A stretch of DNA of 64,000 nucleotides from Paracrocinitomix mangrovi (GCF_019740355.2 NZ_CP091819.1:806001-870000); one strand, 5' to 3'. Numbered from the stretch's first letter, positions 7,950-17,284 are shown. Program-made: numbers and translations. The notes: generated by a model from the sequence alone, not told the origin.

Positions 7950-8426
7950 ATGAAAAATACTATGCTAATTACTATCAGTGTTCTTTTAAATTCTGTTGTA
8001 TTTAGTCAATCAGTATTTAAAGCTTATTTCATTCCTGATTCAGTTGTAATCAACAATAATTTAATAAAAACAGATAGCAGCTCATTTACCATTAATAAAA
8101 ATGGAACTACAAGAATTATAGTATGGAACTATGACAACAACGCAGTGTCTGTTCTGTTTAAAATTAAGGACAACGATAAAAGAACAAAAGTAAAATCAAG
8201 AACTGAGATTTTAAAAAAAGGTAGATGGCATAGACCTAAATCGAAAGTGAAATTTTTCCATGAAAAACGTTTAATTAAAATTTATAATTGGTCATCAAAC
8301 TTTGCTTTACCTCATTATGATGATGTGAAGTCAAAATCTGAGGATAGAATAAGGAGTTCGTTTGTTGGTGATAATAATGATACAATATTAATTGTTGGTA
8401 ATCTGAAGGTTTTATGGCACGATTAA
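7950..8426 (+). CDS. Exported hypothetical protein
   Basis: With the start used here the protein has 158 residues and a clean signal peptide (KNTMLITISVLLNSVVFSQ). The ATG at 7926 would put eight polar residues before it and is less likely. The mature part is basic, with KRTKVKSRTEILKKGRWHR in the middle, and appears beta-rich. No family is recognised. It overlaps the next gene by 13 bases in a different frame, which suggests the two are translated together and form a pair. Confidence 0.6.
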   Translation: MKNTMLITISVLLNSVVFSQSVFKAYFIPDSVVINNNLIKTDSSSFTINKNGTTRIIVWNYDNNAVSVLFKIKDNDKRTKVKSRTEILKKGRWHRPKSKVKFFHEKRLIKIYNWSSNFALPHYDDVKSKSEDRIRSSFVGDNNDTILIVGNLKVLWHD

Positions 8427-9400
8427 TTTTTTCCGGAAATCATATTAACTTTCTCAAAGAATTTAAAAGCGTGCTTAGGGTCTTTATCATTTTCATTTTT
8501 TTTGGCGGATTCTCCAATACTGTTAAGGCATTCAACTTTAATCAATTAAAAACGGATTTTGAAGTTGAAAATTTCTTGAAAGATCATTTTCCAAATCGTT
8601 ACGATTCAAAGTTCAAGCTCAAATTACCTAATAAAAACATCCCACTTGAGCCTCTAAAACTTTGGTATTTGTTAGATATGAATGCTGACGAAGAATCGGA
8701 ATTACTAGTCAACATTCCGCAATCTAATTATTACGATTTTGAACAAGTAGTTTTTTACAATGATGGTGATAGTGTCAATTTCATTGAGATAATAAATCCT
8801 CACAACTATAATTCTCCAGCAATGAGAATGGCAAGTGTTTTAAAAAGTGATAGCTGTGATTTGATTGTTTGCCAATCTAAAATAATTAGATCGTTTCAAA
8901 ATTTAAAAGACACTTTAATCTTTGATACTTTAATCAATTTTGAAAAACATTTTATTGAATACAATGATCAAACAAAACATGAAAATGACATAGTTAAGGT
9001 TCATTTTAATTTTGATGTGATGGGTGTTGAAGCAGAATTACCAGGCTTCAATACTTACTACGACTTCCGCACTGACCAATCGAACATTACAAGCTGGTAT
9101 TATAACCCAGCTTTGGAACACTTGGTAATTAATAGACCATTAAATCAAAAAGAAAAGCATTATTTAAAATCAATTATTTCTTATTACACCACCAAACAAC
9201 TGGCTAAAATCTCAACCAAAACTGTCTTCAGAACTGATCAACCTACAGGAAAAATAAAACTCATCACGTCTGAAAATGACACAATCTCTTTTGAAGATTA
9301 TAGCTGCTATGGATCGTACAAACTAATTGCACTTTACGAAGTAATTTTTGACGCAAACATTCCTCCACAAGAGCTATTATACCCGAAGAAAACAGAATGA
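8414..9400 (+). CDS. Exported hypothetical protein, paired with upstream gene
   Basis: This 328-residue protein has an N-terminal hydrophobic segment (about residues 20-40, VFIIFIFFGGF) that acts as signal peptide or membrane anchor, then a soluble region rich in Asn, Asp, Tyr and Phe. A segment reading WYLLDMNADEESELLVN resembles the Asp-rich loops of FG-GAP or VCBS-like beta propellers, which would fit a secreted protein, but the match is weak. The start overlaps the stop of the preceding gene by 13 bases. The last third (KLITSENDTISFEDYSCYG) is also beta-like. The function is unknown. Confidence 0.6.
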   Translation: MARLIFSGNHINFLKEFKSVLRVFIIFIFFGGFSNTVKAFNFNQLKTDFEVENFLKDHFPNRYDSKFKLKLPNKNIPLEPLKLWYLLDMNADEESELLVNIPQSNYYDFEQVVFYNDGDSVNFIEIINPHNYNSPAMRMASVLKSDSCDLIVCQSKIIRSFQNLKDTLIFDTLINFEKHFIEYNDQTKHENDIVKVHFNFDVMGVEAELPGFNTYYDFRTDQSNITSWYYNPALEHLVINRPLNQKEKHYLKSIISYYTTKQLAKISTKTVFRTDQPTGKIKLITSENDTISFEDYSCYGSYKLIALYEVIFDANIPPQELLYPKKTE

Positions 9401-9473
9401 GGATGGAGAATGAGGATTGAGAATGAGAATGAGGATGGAGAATCTTGATTCTTGGCTCTTGACTCTTGAATCT
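9396..9473. repeat. Short-unit purine/pyrimidine repeat between convergent genes
   Basis: The plus strand carries near-repeats of GAATGAGGATGGA / GAATGAGGATTGA (9396-9443), then a pyrimidine-rich run with 7-base units TCTTGAT TCTTGGC TCTTGAC TCTTGAA (9443-9471). It begins in the last codons of the gene ending at 9400 and reaches the glycosyltransferase stop. Its composition is like the purine-rich part of the 204-bp repeats, so it may be a remnant of the same class. Confidence 0.65.
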
Positions 9474-10203
9474 ATCTATACTTAACAATCGCCCACAAAA
9501 TTTTGTACCCCGCCATAAAGGTTCCTTTGATGGTTCCGGATACTTTTGATTTACCAATTCGCTTTTTGTAGTTGACAGGAACTTCGCAGGTTTTGAATTT
9601 GCGTTTTGCTGCTTTGATCTGCATCTCAATGGTCCAGCCATAAGTTTTATCACTCATTTCTAATGCCATGAGTTTATCATACTTGATTGCTCTAAACGGA
9701 CCTAAATCCGTAAACTTAACGCGATAAAAAAGACGCATTAATCTTGTTGCCAACCAGTTTCCAAATACTTGCGGAACTGTCATTGATCCCTTTGCTCTTT
9801 TACCCAAAGCTCTTGATCCGATAACCATGTCCACATCCTCATTAAGAATGGGTGCAACTACATCAGGCATTTCCTGAGGAAAATCTGAATAATCGCCATC
9901 TATAAAAACAATGATATCTGGTTTTTCTTCCATCTGCTCACAGTAATCCATCCCCTTTAAACAAGCCCAACCATAACCGGGTCTTGGTTCATCCAAAACG
10001 GTAGCTCCTGCCTGTTCAGCATTTAATTTGGTATTGTCAGTAGAATTGTTGTTGCAAACTAAAACTTCAGACACAAGGTCTTGTGGTATATCCTTAACAA
10101 CTTTAGCAATTGAACCCTCTTCGTTCATTGCAGGAATGATCACTACTATTTTAGGTGGATTTTTCAAGCGGTGCAAATTTCGTATAAATTTCATTATCCC
10201 CAC
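9472..10203 (-). CDS. Family 2 glycosyltransferase (polyprenyl-phosphate hexose synthase-like)
   Basis: GT2 enzymes of this type move a sugar from a nucleotide donor to a lipid phosphate or glycan acceptor. The 243-residue protein has the N-terminal PAMNEEG motif (residues 24-30), the metal-binding DGD (residues 102-104, in FIDGDYSDFPQEM), and an acceptor-side GSRALGKRAKGSM segment that is characteristic of DPM1/DPG-synthase-like enzymes. No transmembrane segments follow the catalytic domain. ATG codons at 10203 and 10194 are both possible starts. It converges on the orphan exported gene pair across a short repeat. Confidence 0.85.
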   Translation of the reverse strand: MGIMKFIRNLHRLKNPPKIVVIIPAMNEEGSIAKVVKDIPQDLVSEVLVCNNNSTDNTKLNAEQAGATVLDEPRPGYGWACLKGMDYCEQMEEKPDIIVFIDGDYSDFPQEMPDVVAPILNEDVDMVIGSRALGKRAKGSMTVPQVFGNWLATRLMRLFYRVKFTDLGPFRAIKYDKLMALEMSDKTYGWTIEMQIKAAKRKFKTCEVPVNYKKRIGKSKVSGTIKGTFMAGYKILWAIVKYR

Positions 10204-10336
10204 CTCAAATCAAAGTATTTTACTCATAATTTGGATAGCTGCAATATTTTGTTAGGTTAAGGCACAGTGTGTCAGCTAATACATCAATCATTTATTAAAA
10301 TTTCATTCACCGGCACACTTAAAGACACTTATTAAG

Positions 10337-11824
10337 ATGGAGATACACTATATCGACCTAATCATTTTTGTTGTTTATCTAATTATCATGCTACTTGTAG
10401 GCGTATACTTCATGCGCAAAAACAAATCAAACGAAGATTACTACGTTGGAGGAAGAGGTATGGGTGCCGGACATATTGGCCTATCAGTGGTTGCCACAGA
10501 TGTAGGTGGAGGATTTTCCATAGGATTAGGTGGATTAGGATTTGCAATGGGAATTAGCGGAAGCTGGATGTTATTTACCGGTTTAATAGGCGCTTGGCTA
10601 AGTGCTGTATTGCTGATACCAAAAGTTTATCCGATTGCAAAAAAATACAAGTTCATAAGTTTCCCTGAAGCTTTGAAACATTACTACAATGCAAAAGTTG
10701 CTTTGGTGGCAGCCATCATTTCATTGATCGGATATTTAGGGTTTACGAGTTCGCAAATTTTGGCAGGCGCCAAATTGGCATCTGCTACATTTCCTTCAAT
10801 TGGAATTAATGATGCTGTACTACTAATGGGAATTATTGCTGTAATCTATACAGTGCTTGGTGGAATTAAAGCAGTAATCTATACCGATACCGTACAATGG
10901 ATAATATTAATGGGAGGGCTAATTTTTATTGGAATACCTTTAGGTTACTCTGCTATTGGAGGTATAGATGCAATCCAAAAACACCTTGGCCCTGAATTTT
11001 TATCACTTGGAAATATTGGTTGGTCTGATATTTTTAATTGGATGATTACAATAGTTCCTATTTGGTTTGTTGGGATGACCCTTTATCAAAGAATTTATGC
11101 GTGTAGAGATGAGAAAACAGCTAAAAAAGCATGGAAGATAGCCGGATTATTTGAGTGGCCGGTTATGGCATTCATGGGTGTGTTATTGGGATTATTTGCC
11201 AGAGTAGCTTTTGAACAAGGAATGTTTACTGCAGACGGGTATCCAATAGGATCAAGTATGGATCAAGAGTTAGGATTACCATTACTATTGCGAAATATTT
11301 TACCTATTGGATTAATGGGGTTAATGATGTCAGCTTATTTTTCAGCAATTATGAGTACTGCTGATAGTTGTTTGATGGCTGCATCCGGTAATCTAAGTCG
11401 TGACATTTTAGGTAAATTGTTGAGAAAAAACAAAGCTGAAATTGATCATAGGGCAGAAATTAAAAATGCCCAATGGATGACATTTGCTATTGGTGCCATT
11501 GCCATTTTACTTGCCATGTTAATGACTGAAGTTTTAGAAATGATGCTGTATTCCTATGCCTTTATGGTTTCAGGTTTGTTTGTTCCAGTAATAGGTATGT
11601 TGGTATTAAAAAAACCTTCATCCACAGCAGCTATATCAGCAATGATTGTGGGTGGTTTAACCACAGTTATAATTACAGTATTTTTGAAATTAGAAAACAG
11701 CAGTTTACCTTATAAATTAGATCCAAATCTAGTAGGTATAATTTCTTCTGCGATCATTTTCATAATTGTTAATAGATGGCACAATTCAAATTCTGCTAAT
11801 ATTCAAATGGAGGCTATTAAGTAA
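10337..11824 (+). CDS. Sodium:solute symporter (SSS family)
   Basis: This 495-residue membrane protein has about 13 hydrophobic helices and the features of the sodium:solute symporter family. These include an N-terminal first helix followed by NEDYYVGGRGMG, a glycine-rich second helix (DVGGGFSIGLGGLGF), the GGIKAVIYTDTVQW segment after the fifth helix, and a conserved SAYFSAIMSTADSCLMAASG segment in the sodium-site helix. The substrate cannot be told from sequence; members take up sugars, amino acids, pantothenate or short organic acids with Na+. It has no paired gene and is transcribed alone. Confidence 0.92.
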   Translation: MEIHYIDLIIFVVYLIIMLLVGVYFMRKNKSNEDYYVGGRGMGAGHIGLSVVATDVGGGFSIGLGGLGFAMGISGSWMLFTGLIGAWLSAVLLIPKVYPIAKKYKFISFPEALKHYYNAKVALVAAIISLIGYLGFTSSQILAGAKLASATFPSIGINDAVLLMGIIAVIYTVLGGIKAVIYTDTVQWIILMGGLIFIGIPLGYSAIGGIDAIQKHLGPEFLSLGNIGWSDIFNWMITIVPIWFVGMTLYQRIYACRDEKTAKKAWKIAGLFEWPVMAFMGVLLGLFARVAFEQGMFTADGYPIGSSMDQELGLPLLLRNILPIGLMGLMMSAYFSAIMSTADSCLMAASGNLSRDILGKLLRKNKAEIDHRAEIKNAQWMTFAIGAIAILLAMLMTEVLEMMLYSYAFMVSGLFVPVIGMLVLKKPSSTAAISAMIVGGLTTVIITVFLKLENSSLPYKLDPNLVGIISSAIIFIIVNRWHNSNSANIQMEAIK

Positions 11825-11855
11825 AAAATCTCCCGACCAACAATGATCGGAAGAT
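11823..11855 (-). terminator. Rho-independent terminator of the T9SS gene
   Basis: Arms ATCTCCCGA (11828-11836) and TCGGAAGAT (11847-11855) form a nine-pair stem with one mismatch. On the minus strand the stem is followed by a T run (plus-strand AAAAAA at 11823-11828), so it serves the leftward gene at 11893-14232. Confidence 0.65.
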
Positions 11856-11892
11856 TCCTAAAAATTTAATTCAGTTTTAAATACCTAAGTCC

Positions 11893-14232
11893 TTATTTTA
11901 CAATAAACTTAACAACTCCTGTTTTGTCATTGTTGGTAATAGTTAAATAATATACTCCAACTGATAAATTCAAATCATCAAAATATAAAACACTGTTATT
12001 TACTTGTGAATTTTCAAATATCAATTGACCAATTCCGTTGCGCAATGCAAGGTAGGTGTTGTTGATTTCCAGTGCGCCTAAATCAACAGTGAAAGAACCA
12101 TTATTAGGATTTGGATACACTTTAACTTGATCCAATTCATTCTCACCAAAACCAACTCCTAATATTACAGTACAAGCAGATGTTGATGAACATCCGTTGT
12201 CTGTTACTATAACAGCATAAGTTCCGTCCTGAGTTGCTACAAACTGCTGCCCTGTTTCACCATTAATAGGAGCAAAAGAATTATTACAATCTACCCATTG
12301 ATACTGTAAACCAGCCGTCACTGCAAAAATTGTATCTGCATTGTTAGTTGTAGCGGCATTTGGTAACGGAGTAACTGTCAAGTTTGTATGAATAATACTA
12401 TCACAAGTTCCATTATTAAGTACCAAAGTGTCAGAATAATTACCTGTAGAAGTATAAGTTGAAGTACCTACAACATAAGTATCTCCCTGACAAATATTAA
12501 TTGTATTGGTAGTTTCATAAGGAGTATCAACAATGATAGTAGTTTCAACAATACTATCTCCTCCATCTACTGCTGTATAATTTTCCGTTACAACTGTTGA
12601 ACTGTAATAATAAGTACCATTAACGTCAACCGAATCTCCCTGACAAATTGGAGCTGTATTTTGGATGAAATAATCCTGAACTGTACCTACACTCACCATA
12701 ATAGCATCAGGATTTGATAAACTAAAAAGCGATCCGGAAGCAAATCCTAAAACAGAACCCTCAATTGTAGGCTGAGCTGTTGCAAATGACGTTTCCGGAG
12801 ATCCTCCATAATGTCCGGCACAAACCAAAATAATTGAACCTGCATTAACAGGTATTGGCGAAAAGAAATCTAGACTAACTTCATTCCCTAAATCACCACT
12901 TGTTATTACATAGTCATTTGTTTGCCCTGCCCAGTTGAAATTAACTCCATCATAAACATATACAGTACCGTACATTAATTGACCGATATTATCCGTTACA
13001 TCATTGACCTGAATTCCAATATTAAAAAGGTTTCCATTATTGAAAATCTCCATAACATTCCCAATTTCCATTGGATTACCAGAGTTTGATGCCACATTGG
13101 TTATTGCACCTTCTTGCACTGGTCTTGCTCTTGAATATTTACCGGATGTAACAGTTATATAATCTGTTAAGGTGTCATTATTTGTTATTTGCTCGGCATT
13201 GGTACCGCCAACATTCCAGTTGAAATCGTAAATACCATTTCCTGAAGCTGGAGTATAAGTTGCTACTACAAATAAAGAATCCGAAACGTAAGGAACTAAA
13301 TCTACCGTAGATGAAGTGTTACTAAAAACATTTCCTGCATAATCAACATTTGCTTGCAACTTAACCCCCGTATGGGTTTGTGCGCCATTGTTATAAGCAA
13401 TTGCTGAAAAATTAATTGTCGTCAACTGATTTTGCGGAACAATATAATACTCTAAACCATCAGGATCATATCCTGTTCCTGATCTGAAATAAGCATCTGT
13501 GATTTCAACGTCATAATTAGCTCCTTCTACAACTCTCACGTTATCAACAAACCATGCATATTCCAAGTAATTCATTTGAGGACCATTCATTTGTCCATCC
13601 CATAATAATCTAATTGAAACATTAGAGGGATCACCTGTGATGAGCGGAGCTATATTAGCTGAAACCGTCATTGGCTTAGGATAAATGCTTCCTCCTCCTG
13701 ATGTTAAAGGTGTAATATCATTGTTATTAACAGCTTCGTACCATGTAGTACCTCCATCAGTACTTACTTCAACTGCTTGAAGCGTAATAAATCTTGCTCC
13801 GTATTGTTCAAACTGCAAATGTGGTGCAGGAATTCCGGTTAAGTCGATAGTTGAATTATACTCCAAAGTAAATGGACCATTATTAATAACTGCCGGTCCA
13901 CTTCCTGTAGGATCACCATTCACAAATCTTGCAAAATTACCGGAAGTACCCATATCTCCTGAAGTACCAAAGTACCAACCTAAGGTGGTGGTTCCAATTG
14001 ACCAACCATTATCAAGAAAGTTAGTTGATGGACCTGCTGCCGTCCAATTGGCTGGTGTACTAAAGTCATCAGACCAAATAATGTCTCCTATGTTTCTATC
14101 TGAAACTTGAGAAACAGGACGTTCTGATTGAGTTGGAATAAATTCTGTAACAATTGTTTTTTCTGCACTTAATTGCCCAAACAAGCAAAATTGAGAAAAT
14201 AGAAATACTGATGAAAATATAGACTTCTTCAT
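11893..14232 (-). CDS. Large secreted protein with T9SS type A sorting domain
   Basis: This 779-residue protein has an N-terminal signal peptide (SIFSSVFLFSQFCLFGQ) and a C-terminal type IX secretion sorting domain of about 75 residues with VKVYPNPNNGSF and a GVYYLTITN strand. The body starts with a segment reading WSDDFSTPANW and repeated jellyroll-like parts typical of adhesion or cargo proteins, then PICQGDSVDVNGTYYYSS and ICQGDTYVVGTSTY motifs, the SprB-like or gliding-adhesin style repeats. No catalytic motif is visible. It should be exported across the outer membrane and either released or anchored to the surface. Confidence 0.88.
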   Translation of the reverse strand: MKKSIFSSVFLFSQFCLFGQLSAEKTIVTEFIPTQSERPVSQVSDRNIGDIIWSDDFSTPANWTAAGPSTNFLDNGWSIGTTTLGWYFGTSGDMGTSGNFARFVNGDPTGSGPAVINNGPFTLEYNSTIDLTGIPAPHLQFEQYGARFITLQAVEVSTDGGTTWYEAVNNNDITPLTSGGGSIYPKPMTVSANIAPLITGDPSNVSIRLLWDGQMNGPQMNYLEYAWFVDNVRVVEGANYDVEITDAYFRSGTGYDPDGLEYYIVPQNQLTTINFSAIAYNNGAQTHTGVKLQANVDYAGNVFSNTSSTVDLVPYVSDSLFVVATYTPASGNGIYDFNWNVGGTNAEQITNNDTLTDYITVTSGKYSRARPVQEGAITNVASNSGNPMEIGNVMEIFNNGNLFNIGIQVNDVTDNIGQLMYGTVYVYDGVNFNWAGQTNDYVITSGDLGNEVSLDFFSPIPVNAGSIILVCAGHYGGSPETSFATAQPTIEGSVLGFASGSLFSLSNPDAIMVSVGTVQDYFIQNTAPICQGDSVDVNGTYYYSSTVVTENYTAVDGGDSIVETTIIVDTPYETTNTINICQGDTYVVGTSTYTSTGNYSDTLVLNNGTCDSIIHTNLTVTPLPNAATTNNADTIFAVTAGLQYQWVDCNNSFAPINGETGQQFVATQDGTYAVIVTDNGCSSTSACTVILGVGFGENELDQVKVYPNPNNGSFTVDLGALEINNTYLALRNGIGQLIFENSQVNNSVLYFDDLNLSVGVYYLTITNNDKTGVVKFIVK

Positions 14233-14257
14233 ATAAATTGGGTTAAGATTATCATCC

Positions 14258-14290
14258 CAAATATATGAAATTAAATTACTTACACATCAA
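14258..14290 (-). promoter_or_regulatory. Promoter of the T9SS gene (TTG-N22-TATATTTG)
   Basis: On the minus strand TTG at 14290-14288 is followed after 22 bases by TATATTTG at 14265-14258, a full match to TAnnTTTG. The start codon lies 25 bases further on. The -33 element falls inside the last codons of the upstream 4Fe-4S gene. Confidence 0.55.
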
Positions 14291-15872
14291 TTTTAAAACC
14301 GTCGTTTCCTAAGACGATTGGGCCTTCATTTCCAAATCGACCCTCTTCAGGACCGTTTTCCAATTTAAGCACTCCTCTTGGGCAAACTGCTGCACAAACG
14401 CCACATCCTACACATGAAGAACGGACAATATTTTGTCCCTTTTGGGCATATGCACGAACATCAATTCCTTGCTCGCAGTAGGTTGAACAGTTTCCACATG
14501 AAATACATTGTCCACCATTTGTAGTAATTCTGAAGCGAGATTTGAATCTTTGAACAATTCCCATATATGCTGCCAACGGACAACCAAATCGGCACCATGA
14601 TCTATTACCTAATATTGGATAGAATCCTGTTCCAATAACACCTGCAAAGATGGACCCAATAAGGAATCCGTACCAACTACGAACATCATAAGCAGACAAG
14701 CCAAATAAGATATCCTTTCCGTCCATATCCGGATTATTGTACACATTGTAAGTGTGATAACCAGTATAGATTGTCATGATTACAGCAAATACAAGCACTC
14801 CGTTAATCAGCCATCTTTCTAATTTCCAAGTCCAAAGCTTTTTGTTAGACAATTGTCTGTAAGGATCTCCTAAAGTTTCTGCTAGTCCTCCACATCCGCA
14901 AACCCAACTGCAGTACCATCTTTTTCCAAAAAAGTAAACCATTACCGGAACTACGATAATTGACAAAATAATTCCCCAGAAGAAAAGAAACTTTCCAAAA
15001 TGACCACTGCTCAACAATTGCTGTACATTCCAATCAAATAGGAAATAATGGTCTAATGGCCAGGCATTTTTTAAATCTTTCGCAGGTAAATCAAACAATG
15101 GTAGAATCTCCACCATTAGGAAAGCAAAAATCAACTGAAACAATACTACTGTAATGGTTCTTACTACTTGATACTTATTGTGTCGGTACTTAATCAGCAT
15201 TCTGATTCCCATCACTATCATAGTAACGGTATACAAAAAGCCATACAAAAACCATTGTGAAGCTCCAGCCTCTGGATTAAACAAATGTTTAACCGGATCT
15301 ACAACATTGGTCAGATTGACAATGATATGCGGATTGAAATAAAGAAGGACGTAAAAGGATACCAACCATAAAAAAGTGACGATACCAATCCAACCTCTGT
15401 TTTGAGCAGCACTATGATATACTCCGTCATTCTTGATTCCAGCAGGTCCTAACAACTTTAAATCTTGATAGACATAGATTAACGCACCTAAAATTCCCAA
15501 TCCAAAAGAAAGGAAGAATAATAGTAATTTGTTATCTGCCACGAAGCCTGTAGTGGAAGCTTTGGCTAATTTGAATGCAAATTCTTTTTCTTGGGTATAC
15601 ATTACCTTATCCCACTCCTCATTTGCTTTTAGCTCTTCATTTTTAGTATTATAAATGTCAATTACTGCATTACCAAAAGCTGAAGAGGTTCCAAATTCAA
15701 CATCAATAATTTTCTCTTCAAAATCTGATTGTAAATTACCCAATTCCTGCTCACTCAATTGTTCAAGCATGATTTGCTCAGACATTTTAAAAGACCCCAA
15801 AAATGGAAGTGCAGTAAAAATTACTAATCCAAGCAAAAAGATGGCGAGTCCTATGTTTTTCAACAACTTCAT
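14280..15872 (-). CDS. NosR/NapH-like membrane protein with two 4Fe-4S clusters
   Basis: This 530-residue protein has about six membrane helices, an extracytoplasmic segment after the first helix, and two cysteine pairs of the NosR/PceC type (WYCSWVCGCGG and WCRFGCPLAAYMG, with Cys427 and Cys431 in the second). A C-terminal ferredoxin-like domain carries ligands Cys456/459/462/466 and Cys487/490/493/497 for two 4Fe-4S clusters. Members of this type pass electrons across or along the membrane to periplasmic reductases or maturation systems. It starts within the stop codon of the FAD oxidoreductase gene (ATGA overlap), so the two products probably act as one electron chain. The final acceptor is not encoded nearby. 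Confidence 0.85.
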   Translation of the reverse strand: MKLLKNIGLAIFLLGLVIFTALPFLGSFKMSEQIMLEQLSEQELGNLQSDFEEKIIDVEFGTSSAFGNAVIDIYNTKNEELKANEEWDKVMYTQEKEFAFKLAKASTTGFVADNKLLLFFLSFGLGILGALIYVYQDLKLLGPAGIKNDGVYHSAAQNRGWIGIVTFLWLVSFYVLLYFNPHIIVNLTNVVDPVKHLFNPEAGASQWFLYGFLYTVTMIVMGIRMLIKYRHNKYQVVRTITVVLFQLIFAFLMVEILPLFDLPAKDLKNAWPLDHYFLFDWNVQQLLSSGHFGKFLFFWGIILSIIVVPVMVYFFGKRWYCSWVCGCGGLAETLGDPYRQLSNKKLWTWKLERWLINGVLVFAVIMTIYTGYHTYNVYNNPDMDGKDILFGLSAYDVRSWYGFLIGSIFAGVIGTGFYPILGNRSWCRFGCPLAAYMGIVQRFKSRFRITTNGGQCISCGNCSTYCEQGIDVRAYAQKGQNIVRSSCVGCGVCAAVCPRGVLKLENGPEEGRFGNEGPIVLGNDGFKIDV

Positions 15873-17203
15873 GCGTTAGTAATTAGTTTTCGCCACCAGG
15901 TTTTAGGCTTTAGATCAACATTTTTGTGAGTTTCTTCCACAAACTTTTGAATGATATCTTTTTCGTAATGACTGTAGAATTCTGGATCAAAATTGGCTGT
16001 TTTAAGATTCGCCATCACTTCTTCAACTTTAGCTTGTCCTTTCAACCATTGATCAAAAAGTTGATGTCTCATTCTGATTCCAAATACATTGATTCCTTTA
16101 AATACTGATGTACTAGAATCCCAAACTATATGAAGTGCAATTTTACCTTTTGGATGCTCCCAATAAAAATCTTTTTCTCCTTCTTGCAACTTAGCAAACA
16201 CCCATCCATACGTTTGATACTCAATATCAAAAAACTTAGCTGAATTAAACCAAGGTCCGGGATTGTAAGCCATTTTATTACCACAAATTGTTTGGGCCAA
16301 TGTCTCTCCCATTATTCTACCGGTGTACCAAACTTGTTCAATATTTCTTCGGCCATTTACAGATTTTGTAAACTGAGCACAGTCTCCTATTGCATAAACA
16401 TCCTGAATATTGGATTCAAAATATTCATTAACAACCACTCCTCTATCAATCTGAATATTTGATTCTTTTAAAAAATTCACATTAGGAGTTACTCCTACAG
16501 TTAATCCTACTATTTGACAATCAATTTTTTCGCCATTTTGTGTGATCACAGCAGCAACATTTCCATTGCCATCATCAACAATCTCCTTCAACTCAGTGTG
16601 TAATCTTAATTTAGCGTGATGTTCCTTGATGTGTCTATTGATGAGCTCTCCATCTTTTTGAGGCAATACATTTCCCCAAAAGACAGATTCTCTCACTAAA
16701 AGAGTCACTTCAATTCCTCTTGAGATCATCATTTCTGCCATTTCAATCCCAATTAAACCGCCACCAACAATAACTGCTGATTTTGCCGTTTTGGAATTCT
16801 CTTCAAGCATTTCTAGATCCTGATAAGAATATAAGCCTTGAACACCATTCAGATTCTCCCCCGGCCAACCAAACTTATTTGGTTTAGAACCAGTAGCTAT
16901 GATTAATTTATCATAGTTAACAGACTGCCCTGATTTTAATTGTAGAGATTTAGTATCAGTATCAACCCTTTCAACATAATCAAACTTTAAATCAATTCTG
17001 TTTTTCTCCCAAAACCAATCTTCATATGGTTTAATATCTTGAAAACGCATATGTCCCATAAAGACATACATCAAAGCTGTTCTTGAAAAGAAATGTTCTG
17101 TTTCAGCTGAAATGATTAGGATTTCATTGTCACTGTTTTTTCGGATGTGTCTAGCTGCAGTAACACCTGCAATACCATTTCCGATTATGACAATTTTCTC
17201 CAT
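15869..17203 (-). CDS. FAD-dependent pyridine nucleotide-disulfide type oxidoreductase
   Basis: This 444-residue flavoprotein has the N-terminal FAD Rossmann motif GNGIAG (residues 8-13), the ATGSKP loop (residues 103-108), a second NAD(P)H-binding motif VGGGLIGIE (about residues 146-154), and the late FAD motif VYAIGDCA. No redox-active CxxxxC disulfide is seen, so it belongs to the NADH:ferredoxin/rubredoxin or NirB-like reductases rather than to the disulfide reductases. It would feed electrons from NAD(P)H to the membrane iron-sulfur protein encoded next, with which it overlaps by four bases. An inverted repeat lies in its leader. Confidence 0.88.
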   Translation of the reverse strand: MEKIVIIGNGIAGVTAARHIRKNSDNEILIISAETEHFFSRTALMYVFMGHMRFQDIKPYEDWFWEKNRIDLKFDYVERVDTDTKSLQLKSGQSVNYDKLIIATGSKPNKFGWPGENLNGVQGLYSYQDLEMLEENSKTAKSAVIVGGGLIGIEMAEMMISRGIEVTLLVRESVFWGNVLPQKDGELINRHIKEHHAKLRLHTELKEIVDDGNGNVAAVITQNGEKIDCQIVGLTVGVTPNVNFLKESNIQIDRGVVVNEYFESNIQDVYAIGDCAQFTKSVNGRRNIEQVWYTGRIMGETLAQTICGNKMAYNPGPWFNSAKFFDIEYQTYGWVFAKLQEGEKDFYWEHPKGKIALHIVWDSSTSVFKGINVFGIRMRHQLFDQWLKGQAKVEEVMANLKTANFDPEFYSHYEKDIIQKFVEETHKNVDLKPKTWWRKLITNA

Positions 17204-17215
17204 TTATAGATTTTA

Positions 17216-17236
17216 TCAGCTCTTAAAGTGAGCTGA
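17216..17236. promoter_or_regulatory. Perfect 7-bp inverted repeat upstream of the FAD oxidoreductase
   Basis: TCAGCTC (17216-17222) and GAGCTGA (17230-17236) are exact inverse complements separated by seven bases. The site sits 12 bases upstream of the start codon of the FAD gene and within the 81-base gap after the MscS gene. It may be a protein operator or a leader hairpin. No T run follows, so it is not a terminator. Confidence 0.5.
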
Positions 17237-17284
17237 AAAATACAAAGATTTTCGACTCAAAATGAAAGGGTTGAATAATATTTA

